Source: Atopsyche davidsoni
Taxonomy: Eukaryota > Arthropoda > Insecta > Trichoptera > Hydrobiosidae
Direction of reading: 5' to 3'
NCBI GenBank assembly: GCA_022113835.1
Contig: JAILWY010000016.1
Coordinates: 1,305,501-1,369,500 of the forward strand
Length of the DNA stretch: 64,000 bases
Position 1 is the first letter of the stretch. Each line of letters starts with the position of its first letter. The position numbers and the translations under genes were made by a program. This document shows, piece by piece, positions 1-13,100 of this stretch. The notes beneath the pieces were generated by a model. The model ran no database searches. It worked only from the letters and a program-made list of their open reading frames with translations, and was not told the DNA's origin.

Positions 1-300
1 GGCTACGTCCCCCTTAGCGCCTACGAACCCAACAAGGTCCATACAATCTCTTCCATTAGTCGCAACAGCGAAAACTCGTACGGAGATGTCAAGAGTTTCA
101 AATCTGACCAGACTTCCAACATGAAGACGGTTCTGCAGGACAAAACTGTCAACATTGATTCTAGATCCAACGGGAGCAGTAACAGCAACAGCGTCATCAG
201 TGCAGATCTGAAGAAGCCTCTTCACACGAAAGACGGTAACAAACTGCGGGCCCGCAGGCAAATCAGCTTTGATAATATGGAAGACCCGGCAAAAAGATGA
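1..300 (+). CDS. C-terminal exon of an unrecognised protein (partial)
   Basis: Frame 1 is open from the first base to a TGA at 298-300, giving 99 residues that continue from upstream of the window. The tail is polar and low in hydrophobics. It is rich in Ser and Asn (a run of alternating S and N near residues 61-68) and ends with a basic patch (KLRARRQ) followed by ISFDNMEDPAKR. This looks like a disordered cytoplasmic or regulatory tail; RARRQISF could be a basophilic-kinase target, which is inference. There is no membrane span or known domain in this part. I do not recognise the protein. Codon use and the clean stop followed by AT-rich DNA support a real final exon. Confidence 0.75.
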   Translation, partial: GYVPLSAYEPNKVHTISSISRNSENSYGDVKSFKSDQTSNMKTVLQDKTVNIDSRSNGSSNSNSVISADLKKPLHTKDGNKLRARRQISFDNMEDPAKR

Positions 301-2408
301 CCTTCCGTGCTCGTGTAGTACGGAGCACTCTCGACTATTAGGGACGTTATGTGCATAAATTTTACCAGAATAGAGAAATTTCAAAATGGGCTGCTAGTAC
401 AAACACGTATGTACATTTCTACTAATTATGGACGCATTGAAAGCCAATAGTGATATTCTTTTTTCTTTAAAGAGTTTTCCTTGTGTCCAGCTATTTCAGA
501 ATCCTCATTTCTTTGTCCGGTTTTATTTTTCGAGCAGAAGCTTTCTTTGTGATCATTTGGAAATGATTTACTTTGAACATATCACAACTAACACTTTCAG
601 ATCCCTTTTAAAGAAATGTCCCTTAATTTTGAGACAAATTATTTTATTATTATTTTAAAGCACTGCTGTAAATAGCTTAAAAGAATATGTATATTTTTTA
701 TTTTATTTTTAATGCCACATTTGAAATTACTTTCACCATCGCTAAATTATTTTAATTTATAAAAATTATAACATCAAGTTGAGAATAACTTCAACATCAA
801 TGAGGCTTTAAAATTAAATAATTAAATAAATAATTATCACGTATGAAATCTAAATATAATGCGAACAGGTTATGTAAAACCCTGGTTTCTGAGAGACTGA
901 TCAGCAGAAACAATAGTTAACAGGCATTTCACTGGTAATATTTAGTTAATAAAATTCGATAGACTTTATCTTTATCGCATATGGCTAATTAGCAGTTCAG
1001 GCTCTTACACGTTTACGCTAATCAATAGAAAACTTACAAAGCAAATATTATTTATTGTAGCTATCTTTCTTGTGCATGCATAAAAGCATTCTAAATAATA
1101 TACTAGCATACGAAGGCATGTGGCAGTACCGCCACTGCTAATCGGTGATTTTTCAAAGTTCAACCCGAGAGATGTACCCAACTACACGTTATCTATGATT
1201 ATTGTTGATTAGTCTTTCAGATATCAGGCATATGTATACAACTACAATAAGTCAATATTTAAAATTGTGCTGGTGTTATTTATTTCCTTATCTTCCGTCG
1301 TGATAACAAAAGATGGTTGGTAAAATACTGATATTTAGCTCTAACATATGGATACGCTCATATTTAAACGTTCAATGGTATTTTTGAATATTTTATACAT
1401 TTTAAACCTTTCTTATTCATTTCAGACAAACGACATCACATAAATTTAACATCTTGAAACGTCATTAGTTAAAAACAGACTAAATGCCATAATTCTTTTA
1501 TCAGAAATCCAATGATAGAGTTTCAGTCAGATATATATTATAACCTCTTTTATGAAGCTTTTTTAATTGAGTACAAAAGATGTATTGATTCGAATCAAGC
1601 CTTTCTAACCAATTTTTATATATTCATATTAGTGCACCAGATAAGCCACTTGTGGCTCATGTATCACCTGTATATTTTTCTTGTGATATCTTGCTATTAT
1701 ATTTGCATAGCCTAACCTGACCTTTAACTGGCTCAATACTTGCTTTGAAGCCAAACCTTCAGTTCTGTCCTTCAAACCTCAAAAGCACACATTCACTTGG
1801 ATGAAGAAAATCATTTTGTTTTTCAGATCAATTGGTAGCTTTTTAACTTTTAGTGGATAGAATTTTTTTATTATCGGTAAAAGTAAAGAGTAAAAATAAT
1901 AACCAGCTATAATTTAATTTGCTTAAGACATTTAGTTTTTTGAAACATTTGCTACCTTTATTTCGATGCATCTGTGCCTTCAAACACATAAAAAGATAAT
2001 ATTTGAAAGTTCAAAGCTTCCAGGTGTAACACGGACCAATACATGAGAGGTTTTTTATGCAGAGCAGTTTGAGCGGTCTGTAGTACGCAGCCGACCTGCA
2101 TATTTTCAATCGCACGAGTGAATTGGATGATACAAATATTTTAAATTATTTTTTTAAGTACTCTGCGAAAATCTAAGAATCTGCGCCTTTCTATTTAGAT
2201 TAATTAATGCCTACAAATAATATTAGTATTATAATCAAACGCAATAACTTGTAGTGCCTAGTGTACACTTTTCACCGTATTTGCTCATTTTCTTACTATT
2301 TGTAATATATAATAATGCAATCTTTTTTGACTATTGAAATTTTTTATACAATTTGCCAAGGTTTTGAATAATTGTCAACGTACTCGAAAATTATCTCAAT
2401 TAATCTAA

Positions 2409-2717
2409 AGCGTCCCACAGACCAACGCCTAATACTTCTGGTTTTTGATTTCCCTGCATTACATATTTATTTGATAATTCAAATTGTCGATGAAGGTGAA
2501 TGTTTAAAATAAGACTTATGCCTTAAACTCAATTGAAACCATCATAAATTATGAAATCTTAAAAGAAAATTCAAATCTAGTTAAAAACCTAATATGTGGT
2601 TGGTCATATCATAAAATCATACGTTGATTATACAACATTTGTGATTCTCAATTCCATGTATAAAAAGTCATTTTATAAGATTAGTAAATTTTGCATTTTT
2701 TCTGTCTGTGGGACGCT
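2409..2717. mobile_element. MITE-like element with 14-bp terminal inverted repeats
   Basis: AGCGTCCCACAGAC at 2409-2422 is repeated exactly in inverted orientation (GTCTGTGGGACGCT) at 2704-2717. The roughly 280 bp between is AT-rich and non-coding. The size and perfect terminal repeats fit a non-autonomous DNA transposon. I see no clear target-site duplication outside the repeats, so the exact ends are uncertain. Confidence 0.5.
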
Positions 2718-2742
2718 ACCTTCACAAATATAATTATTTCGA

Positions 2743-3127
2743 TCAGTGGCGTGCAGTCCATACACTCAATAAAGCACTGAAATTTGTAAAATATCTCCAT
2801 AAAATTTATAAAAAACTTGACTAGCTTTTGGTGACTTAATCTGCATTGAGTTGTGATTGTTTGTCTGGTGTTTCAGCTCTGGTACTTAAACCAGGATTAA
2901 AAAAGGATTTGAAATTACTTGAAAATGGCTCCGACACTACGAAAACGAGACAAAGAATCACAATTTGGTATGAATAAACGTTTGGAAAAATTGTGGTGCT
3001 GCCAAAGCTCTTTCAGAGAAATTAACACCCAAAGATGTTTATCCTACCCTCGATAATTTTGATAAATTTTACTGGGTATATTTTACATCTATCGCATAAA
3101 ATTGCATGCAACGCCGCATGCCACTAA
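2743..3127 (+). mobile_element. Inverted-repeat element with decayed ORF
   Basis: The ends are imperfect inverted repeats: TCAGTGGCGTGCAG at 2743-2756 against TTAGTGGCATGCGG read on the minus strand from 3127. Inside, an ATG at 2925 opens a reading frame (MAPTLRKRDKESQFG...) that is interrupted near 2995. A coding-looking segment then resumes in another frame (AAKALSEKLTPKDVYPTLDN, then FDKFYW) to about 3075. This looks like a frameshifted remnant of a transposon protein. I cannot name the superfamily. It starts 26 bp after the preceding MITE-like element. Confidence 0.4.
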
Positions 3128-4723
3128 TGTTGATAGTGATGATCTCAAGAGACGAGTTTATTTTAATTTTGATGTACGATAAAACATCTTGTTATTCCAA
3201 AATAGCTTATTTTAGATTTTTAAAATAAAGAATTATAGCATTATGTATTTTTATATATTTGTATAAACTTTTACCCAGAAGCTATCTTTCAGACCCTGTT
3301 AATAGGATTCGATGCTTCATGTGGTGCACTCTGGCTGAATCTGAAATATGATTAAATCAGATGTGAAGGCATGCCATACAGTGATGTCCTTAACCGTACT
3401 AATCTGCGAAAGAGATTAAGATGACAAGAAGTAGAGTCCAGGGCCTTGCAATCCGTAGATTTTTGTTGACCAATCGTCTCTACTGCACTTGGACCCAAAC
3501 TGGTGCAACAGCATGCAAATTTATCCATTTCGTTTCTTCTTAAATCAACTAAAATAACTGTACTAAAAAGTTTATTTTTGCTTATCGTGTTTTTCTCACA
3601 TTGGGAACAATTCAAGGTTTTGCCTTTTGAAAGCTAACATTTTTCTAGCTAGCTTTTATTTGACTGGATGTCTTCACTGTAAGTTTCTAGAGTAAAGTTT
3701 AGAAATCAATTTGTGTTTAAAATTACTCGCGTGTCTTACCCCGCCACTGTAAAAGAACAATTGATACAAAAAAGCACTTATTTTCCACTTGAAGGGATGG
3801 AGTTGTCTCAACAGAGTTTGTCTTTTATAAAGCTAGTTAAAATTTTAGCATAAATATAAAAAATACAAAACAAGCTAACAAGTTGTGATCGCTATTCCTC
3901 GAAATAGTGGCCAGGCACATCGCCTGTCGGAGTGAGCTCACCACCATTAGATCAGGCAGGGTTAGTTATATATTTACAATATTGTTCTTGTAAGTGTCTG
4001 GTTATGAGTATATTTTATTTTACCTAGTGAATTTAAATACCTTATACGCATAATAATAATTGACATTTTATTGGATTCTGTACTCAACAATTTTGCCATC
4101 ATGAACTCACTCCGTTGGAGCCAAAAAAATCTCATCGCTCGCTTTTACAGAATATAAATAAAAGGTATAATTAACTAACTGCCACACAGTAAATTTTGCA
4201 GTTGAATGCTTGAAATATTTGTTTTTTAGGTGAAAATATATGACTGCAGGGCTTTTTGACATATTAGGGGTGATATATTTATTCATTGGATTGTTATATT
4301 GTTTCTATCTTTATTGCTAAATCAATCATGTGGCGGTTGAGTCGATTTTTCTCATTGGCGTTGATATATATAAATTTATATATATTTTAAATTTTATGGG
4401 GAATAAACTTTTTCACTATCAATATGTAGCATAATAATATGTAGTATAATCTATTCGGTTTGGTGTTATTTATTAAGCCGAAGTATTTATTTGTTATAAG
4501 ATGACAATAGCTTCATTGTTTGACTGTACATACTTTGATCAATACTTTAAAATAATTTAACTGAATCACCGTGTATGATGGTTCTTGGACAACTGCTTTT
4601 GACACGGTTCCTCTGGTTGTGTTCTCACTGTATGTGTAAATATATGTTTTTGTTTTAACCTCGACATATAATTTTATTGTAAATATGCAACGTGTCGTGT
4701 ACTGATTTTTTCTTTTGTTTTCA

Positions 4724-4729
4724 AATAAA
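4724..4729 (+). terminator. Candidate poly(A) signal AATAAA
   Basis: A canonical AATAAA follows a T-rich tract and precedes further T-rich sequence. It may end the transcript of the gene whose last exon is at 1-300, though that would make a UTR of about 4.4 kb. AT-rich DNA makes chance matches common. Confidence 0.3.
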
Positions 4730-5525
4730 ATATTTATGTTACAAAAATTTATAACTTGCCTTTTATTTTTATAATCAACATTGTAGTCTTCTGAATCAGG
4801 ACTAATGAAAACTATGAGAGCTGTAAATTTATGAATGTTTTATAAAAATATTTTTTATTTATGTAAAAATAGAAATTATGACAGAATTTGAAAAAATCAT
4901 AAAAACCTACAACTTATTTTTTAGTGCCAGCCCCGTATTTTAAACAAATATTTAAAGATAATTAATGGTAGATTTTTTTGTGGTGGCTGTCTTATGCTAC
5001 ACTTAAATGACTACCTCGATTAAATTCAGATGTAAATAACCATAATTGGTTTGTGGGCGAGTGATTTTTCCCCATGTTAATTTTTATTGGTGACCGGACT
5101 ATGACTATGTGACTGCACACACACTGTATCACATTAATTATTAAAATGGAATTCCACCGAATACTCTCTGTAGAAAATATTGATTACCATAATTTATACC
5201 ATATCTGTCTAGATTTGAAGCAATGTACTACATAATAGACTATGAAAACTTAAATTGCATCAATTTATTGGATAGTTATTTTTTTGGAATTCAATCACCC
5301 AACATTTTTCATTACTGAATCATCCACCTGCCTCGAGTCATTATCTTTTTTTAATAATCATCCTTATCTTTAATCGGTAATCAGGGATCAGCGTATCTAT
5401 TAACTATCTCATTCAAGCCAAGTGTCCAAATGAATTGACAAGTCTCAAACAATATTTACTCAGTTTGTGTACTGAACAGAATGTGCTTCATTTCATTCTG
5501 TCGCTGACACTTCCCGTGCCTCAAG

Positions 5526-7066
5526 ATGGGCAGTAACTTGTCCATTGCAGGAATTACTAATGATCTATTAGATGAGTATGTCGACCTCACATACTTATCA
5601 AAAGCAGAAATTGTTTAGTAAGTGCGCTAAGTTCATGGCAAATCAATTTCCCAAGTCAATAAATCAAAACATATTTTGTTTTTTGTATAAATTTACGTAA
5701 GCATATAAATTTAAAGTTTTCCTTTATTTTTCATATTAATTTCCACAAGTTGACAAGTCTCATTGATAGTGCTATCTTACAGAAAAGTATTTAAAGTACA
5801 TGCAACATGCGTACAGGTATTTGAATTTTCCCTTGGCCATTTTATTTAAGAAATTACTAATGAAACAGGGTCATATTATTTCTGAGTAAACAATGTCTAC
5901 TTGTAATTTGTGAGTGTAGAAGTAATGAAACTATATTGTGGATCTTGGGAATTTGGTGTGCTTATGATTTATTTTATTTTATTTTACTACAGATTTTTGT
6001 ACTTTATCTTTTTCAGAACTTTTAGTTATAGTTTTTCAATGAAATATGTTGATGGTGATGGCAGCTAGTAGATTATGGCACATTTTAAAGTTTAACATTT
6101 TATTTATCCAGATAGTTGTCTTTTTTTTTGCTCAACTTAAAAATACAATAAGATTAAGTTTTTGGAAATATACTAAATACTAATGTTTAGAAAAAATATT
6201 CTGATATTTAGAACTCTCTGAAAATTTTAGGACTCATTTATCAATGTCTATTCAGAAATCACTGATTTCATATTGTTCTGCCAATTTTTTTAGCCTTTTA
6301 AAACGGTTCTACACACTTGGGCCTGAGGAAATGGAAGCAGATTTTCACTATCGATTCTACAAAGATGATATAGTGGACAAATTTCCTGTGCTAAAGGTGA
6401 ACAAACAATATTGTTCATAATTGTATTATTAGATTCACCTGACCAAAATTACCAAAACAACCTGCAATTATCAACAATCATTTTGGGAATACTTATTTCA
6501 GAATAATCCATTTGTCGATCGCATCTTCCATGTATTCTCATCCAAGCGTGACAATCACTTCTCCTTTGAAGATATGCTGGACCTGTGCTCTGTCATGAGC
6601 AACAATTGTCCTGACAGTGTTAAAGCTTCGTGGGCTTTCAAGATATATGGTTTTTTTTTTGTCATCTATAATATATTGAATGTTTGAACACAGAAGTTAT
6701 TAAATGAGTTAATTTACATAAATATATATATAAAATATTTCTTACAGATCTTTATGATGACAATCAAATAGACATTGCTGATCTCTGTGAAACTATTGAT
6801 CGGCTCACTTGGGATGGCAATTTCCCAAATAGGCTAATTTTGAAGGAGGACAAGATTAAAATTGCCAAAATTGTAAGCTTGACACTTTTACATACTTTAC
6901 TGTACTTCGATTTAAACAAAATTTATGTTACAAATGCTATTTATCTTCTTGCCAGCTCCTGAATGAAATGGACCTTCACTACATTGGCAGCTTGGGGCCA
7001 ACAGACTTTTTAAATTTAGTGACTAAATTACCCGAATTCAAAAGCACATTTTACTTCAAAGTTTGA
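5526..7066 (+). CDS. Calcium and integrin-binding (CIB) family EF-hand protein
   Basis: Five exons: 5526-5617, 6294-6396, 6502-6649, 6748-6872, 6956-7066. All introns are GT-AG and the frame is kept, giving 192 aa, the usual CIB length (about 187-191). CIB proteins are small EF-hand partners of integrin tails, kinases and mechanotransduction channels. Visible family features are the N-terminal LLDEYVDLTYLSKAEI helix, the FxDRIFHVFSS segment, and a C-terminus ending LPEFKSTFYFKV. M-G-S-N-L-S fits an N-myristoylation site (Gly2, Ser6). EF-hand 3 spans D115-D126 with Tyr at loop position 3. EF-hand 4 spans D162-D173 with His and Ile at positions 3 and 5, so calcium binding there is doubtful. It is diverged from CIB2, so I do not assign an orthologue. 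Confidence 0.88.
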
Positions 7067-10000
7067 ATGTGCAAGTTGAAAAAAATATTTATTATAGGTG
7101 ATATTTATTTCTTATGCAATAACTTCTTTTATTAATACCTTTTGAATTCGATCTGAGGCCACGCTAATTAATTTTGACTACATTTAATATGTCAGTTCCA
7201 GAGCTATGGTCATATTTCACAACTTAATTATGTTTCACAGTCTTTCGTATCTTACTTTTACTCAAATATACTTCCGACAAGTATTTTGGGTTATAAAGGC
7301 TGGTTGCGTCATGCTTTGAGAAAGTATGGAAGGCTACATTTGTATGCCTTTTATTTAATATGGTTGTGTAAAAGAGGTGAATAATTATTACAGTGGCATA
7401 AAAAGACCCTTCAAATGTGATATTTTATTTTTCCACTCGTTTTCATTCATTCTTAATTTTGACTGACTGCGATCAGAAGATTCTATGGTATTAGCATAGT
7501 CAAGGTAATAAAAAAAACCTTTTTTTATATTATTTTAAACAGCGCTGAAATGAACATGTGACTATAGTGTCTAATGATTAAAATATATATTTACTTTTCA
7601 CAATACAAGTTTTATTTTTTCAAAGGAATATATTTAATTGAAAATTGTGAGATTGTTTCTGGACTTTTCTTTTCTTTTCGTTTTTAAAACAATAATACTT
7701 TGAAATTAACCAAACTAATTAATTTTTAATTTATTAAAATTTCGTTTGTGGGGACTAACTTTAATTTACCACCAAATGAAGATTATTTTTTATTTTCGTT
7801 TGATTCCTTTAAAGAGTTAATAAATAGTTTAAAAATTAATTTCACTGAAGATATTTCATTAAAAACAAATATCTTGTACACATATTACATTAACGATGAT
7901 ATGAAGTGTCTCCTTCTATGCTATAGCGAGCATCAAACCTCCTAGCGGCCGGATCACCTGGAGGTCTTGTCTGAAGAGCTACTGGCATTTTATATCTCAC
8001 GTGGTAGAATGGGAACTTCAAGTATACGCTGTAATTAATTAAATATTACTTATTATGTCAACATAATAATTAATGGTAATTTTATTTCTAAATCAATTTA
8101 CAATTTGTAATTATTTTATAATGATCTTTGGAAGCCAATAAACTGTTTAAAACAAAAAAAGAATAAGAAGATATCCGATGGTAATTTTTTTATACATTTT
8201 ATTATCTAACAATCAATATATTCTTTAGAATGTTAACTCCTCTAACATCTACGTTACCATACAGTTCAGCAAACCGCAACTATAAAAGTGAGAAAATCCA
8301 AGATAAGAGAATTTGACTGTATGATGCAAAGCTATCGAACTCTGAAGATGTCTTATTAAAAACCACTGGTGTCGTTTTAAGCCAAAAACCCATGATCGGT
8401 AACAAAAATATGTATGATGATGGTGACCATGAAAGAATCCTATTACATTTATACTTTTACCTGGTAGGATCTGGTGGATCCACTGCAGATGGTTTAGTAA
8501 AAAAGTCCAGAGGATGGTTACTATTTGGATATCCTCTGTAGTAATTTCTATGCAATTGACAAGCCTTGATTTTTTTAAATTTAATTGATTATCAGGTATG
8601 TTTTAACAGGTATTTTAAATCAAATATATTATTAAAATTTTATTGAAATTGTTTACGATTTAAATAAATACCTGGTAAAATTTGTAAATTTCGTGTTGTC
8701 TTTTTTTATCCACGAATGTTGAATATATTCTGTCCATCACTTTTTTTTTACAACGAATTCCAGAATATATATAAATATACAAAATAAATAGTTTACAATA
8801 TAGCTACAATAGTGTAAATGTCACGTTTAAAAATAAACAAATGAAAAGCGGTAAAATATTTTATTTCTTTGTCCATAAAGATGAACCTTTGGAAATATAT
8901 TGTTTTGTAACATAATGCAATGAATTTCCGAACGTTTATCATGTATCTTTGTCCAATATTTTTAAATATATTATCCAAATTTGTAATCTCAATATCTATT
9001 GGAAATGACTTTTTACTCTGGCAATGACTATCAGAACCACGAGGTGACCTTGCTAACATTTGTGTCCTTGCTATCACTTAATGGTGTAATTTTACTGAAA
9101 CATTTTTATAAACCTGCTGATTGGCCATATTATAGCATATTAAGTTGCATATAAGTGACAATACATTTTTAAAATCTGTGAATATTAAAAAAAATAAGCT
9201 TATTAACTCTTATGGCTTCAATTTTTTTTTTATCACCGCAAATATTGTTATGATACTTTGTAGAAGTGTTTATTTTTAAAATTACTTTAATTCGTTAATT
9301 TTTCAACCAATGAGATTTAAATAAAATATGTATTTTCTCTTCATCATCATAGCGTCATTTTAACAAATTTATAATTAATAGCAGGGCCATAATTTTTTAT
9401 CATAAACAATAAAAGCGTATTAATTGTATTAAAAATTATTAGTGATATACCAAACTCCACATTAAAAAAAAAACAAATTATTTACAACAAAGTAACATTA
9501 TTTCATATAACATTTGTTTTTTACTATTTTGTATTTCCATATATCTATATATCGATCTCCTGCCATAGACAAAATGATTCCAAATTGGGAATATTGCTGT
9601 GAGTCGAAAGCTGCACCACGAGCCACACTTTTTGTCTATTGTTGTATTGTCTATTGCGGTCGCCGGCTGCGAATTTTTGTATATCGTTGTAATAATCTTT
9701 CATAATCCGTGAGTATTCTTACCAAATAATCAATCCGTTATAAGCATTGTGTTCTCTAATAGTTGGTTACCGATTTTATGTATATCGTTGTCTATTTACT
9801 TACGTGTTTTCGTAGTAAACAGTTTACAGTTTAGGATGTTGACATTTATATAAATATCACGAATATTCGGCGGTTAACCGTCCTTAATTTTTGCCGTAAT
9901 GAACATATTAATTGTCACCAATATTGTTTCGAACTCCTTTTGTTATTTTTTTTAATTTGAGAACAATATATTAATTTATTTTTGACTATTTTCGCTCACG

Positions 10001-10154
10001 TTTAAGTTGGATTGTTTTATTAACTTTGATTTAATTTCATCCCATACACAAATCCGATGAGCGATCATGGGACCTACATGTTTCGATGATATTCTCAGAA
10101 CACTTTTATATATTTTCAAGCTCTAATCTGGCAAATGCTCATTGATCCTGGACA
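7067..10154. other. Intergenic: CIB 3' UTR and Pabp2 upstream region
   Basis: AT-rich DNA. The CIB 3' UTR and the promoter and 5' UTR of Pabp2 must lie here. A 65-codon open stretch at 7748-7945 (+) has protein-like composition (NLPPNEDYFLFSFDSFKELI) but begins at GTG and lacks splice context; I do not call it a gene. Nothing else is recognisable. Confidence 0.5.
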
Positions 10155-13100
10155 ATGGCTGATTCTGACGATTTGCTAGCCGGTGATGATCACTTGGAAG
10201 AAGAAACTAATGGAAATGTTAATATGGCTGATGCCAGTTTTAGTGAGGTAGTCCTGTTTTATTTTCTTTTATTTTTATCATTATGTGCTGTTTTCTCCCA
10301 CTAATCCTCCCTAGAACCATTTATATTTACACTTCACATGGTAGCAACACAATTAATTGGAATATATATATCTTTAGTCAGCGTAATGTAGATCTGCATA
10401 AACTAACACATAGCCTTACATTTCATTATCTAGCATAACATGGAAATATTTATTACTGCTTAGTGTTTGTGTTGCGGTGGATGTGGGGTGTGCAATGAAT
10501 GTACACATTTACTGAACAGGGAAATTTGATTTCCATGTCACATTGACAACATTCATTAACCTCAAAATTTGAAATACATCTGCTATCTATTTGTGACTAA
10601 TTTTTTTGTTAGATATGTACATTCACCTGGTATACACCTTGACCGTAACATGTGGTTAAACTCAGCGACTAATGGTTGTGATATTATTTAAAACAATGTA
10701 TTTCTATTTACCTTCGTTACAGCTAACATAGTTTTAATTTTTTACTAGTTTCATTACTTATTTGATCACAAATAGAATCACCAATTGGCTCCCTCTCGAA
10801 ATTTATTTTTTCCAAATTTCAGTTTTATGAATGTGTTTATAATAAAAATTAGTTGAGTAACACATCATACAGTGGCTTTAGGCTTTAATCTTATTCGCGC
10901 ATAACAAATTACAACACTGTTTTATAGTGTACATTTTCTTCAAGACAGATATTAGCATTTGTAACTCACACCTTGACATATTGTGTCTTTCAAAATGCTC
11001 TACGGTCAAGCTGCTCAAATAGCTCAGGCTATAATCTTTTAACATAGCATAAAATATGCTCAGGTTGTCAGATATTTTGAACACAATGTCAAAATGTGGA
11101 CTACAAAATGTGAATGTATACTTGGTCCTATGTCATCCAAATATGCATAGATGCTCCCTAAAAATCTCAAAACAATGACATAATTTTTTTTTTTTTACAT
11201 AATCTGAAAATATGTATTTATATTACTTTGAGTTTTTTTAAAACACCTTTAAAGTTTTACATTTTAATATAAACGAAGCAATTTTTTTAACCTTGATTAT
11301 TGTTATACATACCTACTCAATTTTTGATTCATACAACTATGAATTTTTTAGTCCTGACCAGAAAAGTAATGTGCATTTCGCTAACAGCACATTGCTAGCA
11401 ATTTTAGTGGGTACTTGTACCTATATGTTATGTAAGTACAACAAGCTAAAATTGAATTTTTTTAAATGGTTTCTTTTTAATATTACACGTTTACCATGTA
11501 AAAAAATTGGTCTTGTTCTGTCGGTCAAATGCTGATTAATTTGGAACTGTATAAGGTGTTATTTTGGACTATGAAAATGTCTTTTTTTCCGCTTTAACAT
11601 ATTTAATTTTTGTAAATAAATATAAAAACCTATATTCTATGGCTTTGGGTATTCATTAGCCTTGTGATGTTTTGACCATTGAAACTGGGACAATTTTTAA
11701 AAATACTTCTTAAAATGACTTGAGCATCAGTGGCGGACTTACAGCATAATAAATCAACATAGCCTCTGGTTACATGCTGTTATGAAGAGCTTCATAATTA
11801 TTGATGTCTTTTGGATAACTTCGTATAAGGCCAACATTGAGATAGGGGAAGTTATTTTTTTTTGCTTTCCTTGGTTGCGTTGGCCAAGAGCACGGCACCA
11901 CATGGTCACTCGACAGACATACATTGCTGGACGAGTATTACCCAGTGGTGAAACAAATAAATAAATACCTTATATGTATTTTATTTAAAGATCTTGTATC
12001 ATCCTGAAATTAACTTGATGTTAACAACATATTGATTTCGAATGAATCTATTGTGTAATCAAAAATAGTTAATTATTTTTATAAGATTAATGTAATATTA
12101 GTCTGGTTTGCATCCATTCAGTAAAATTGTTTGAATGAACCTCCATAAATATAGTAGCATAATACTTACAATATCATAAGTACACACTTGCCTGGTTACT
12201 GAAAGTGGAAAGTTTACTTAGTCGTGAATATAAAACAATACAAATTGTGTTAAACACTGATTATATATATTTGTATAGTTGATTGTATTGCTAAATTTAT
12301 TTCTAAAAAAAAGTTGTCTTGCATAAATAAAAAAAGTAGTTTGACTTAATGTTGACTCTTAGCCAAGAATCTACCGGTCTTGTTGTGATAGTCAAACTTC
12401 AAGCTGATATTATTGGGCTCATGTCTATTTCACTCTAGTCAAAGATTATTTTAATAAAAATATAACATGTACAAACTAATGATTATGAAGTTAGTAAATA
12501 TATAATTTAACATTTCCAAATCATTGATAAGTATTTTGCTGTCTCCCATCGCACCGCATCTATGACTGTCTTAAAGAGAGTGGGACACTATCGACACAGT
12601 CTGAGCTGGTTTTAACGATTTCCTTGTGTGCGATGGCAGAATGATGAGAAGGGCGGTGTAGGCGAGTCGGGCGATGACCCCGAGCTGGCTGCCATTAAGG
12701 CGCGCGTGCGGGAGATGGAGGAAGAGGCCTTGAAGCTGCGAGAGTTGCAGACCGAGGTTGACAAGCAGATGAGTCTGGGCAGCCCTCCTGGAATCAGTGA
12801 GTATAACCCCTTGTGATATGCCTAAATATTTGTTCTTTGAATCCAAAATATATTATATGTGTGTATTTTTCGTACCTGTTGGAATGGCAAAACAATGAGT
12901 CTGACCAATTACAAACAGTAAAAGGTTCCAGTTTTGAAGTTAATCAATATTTTACGAGAACGACTGTCTGAGCTTTAATGGGAGCTAGAGTGAGTGTCTT
13001 CTTTGCCTCAGTATTCTGCATATTTTTCAATGTGAGATTGATATTGACATAGCAAAATTAATTTTCCCTATAGAATAGATATTACAACATCAAATAATAT

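Larger units (their letters stand above)
301..5525 (+). other. Probable long 3' UTR then intergenic DNA
   Basis: After the TGA at 300 the DNA is AT-rich with no convincing exon up to the CIB gene. The first gene's 3' UTR probably runs through part of this stretch; where it ends is unclear. An AATAAA at 4724-4729, in a context typical of a transcript end, is the best candidate site. Two transposon-like inverted-repeat elements lie at 2409-2717 and 2743-3127. Confidence 0.4.

Noticed and set aside
3352..3615. 87-codon minus-strand ORF with several Cys
   Set aside because: No recognisable domain or splice context. It lies in repeat-like DNA and I cannot support it as a gene.
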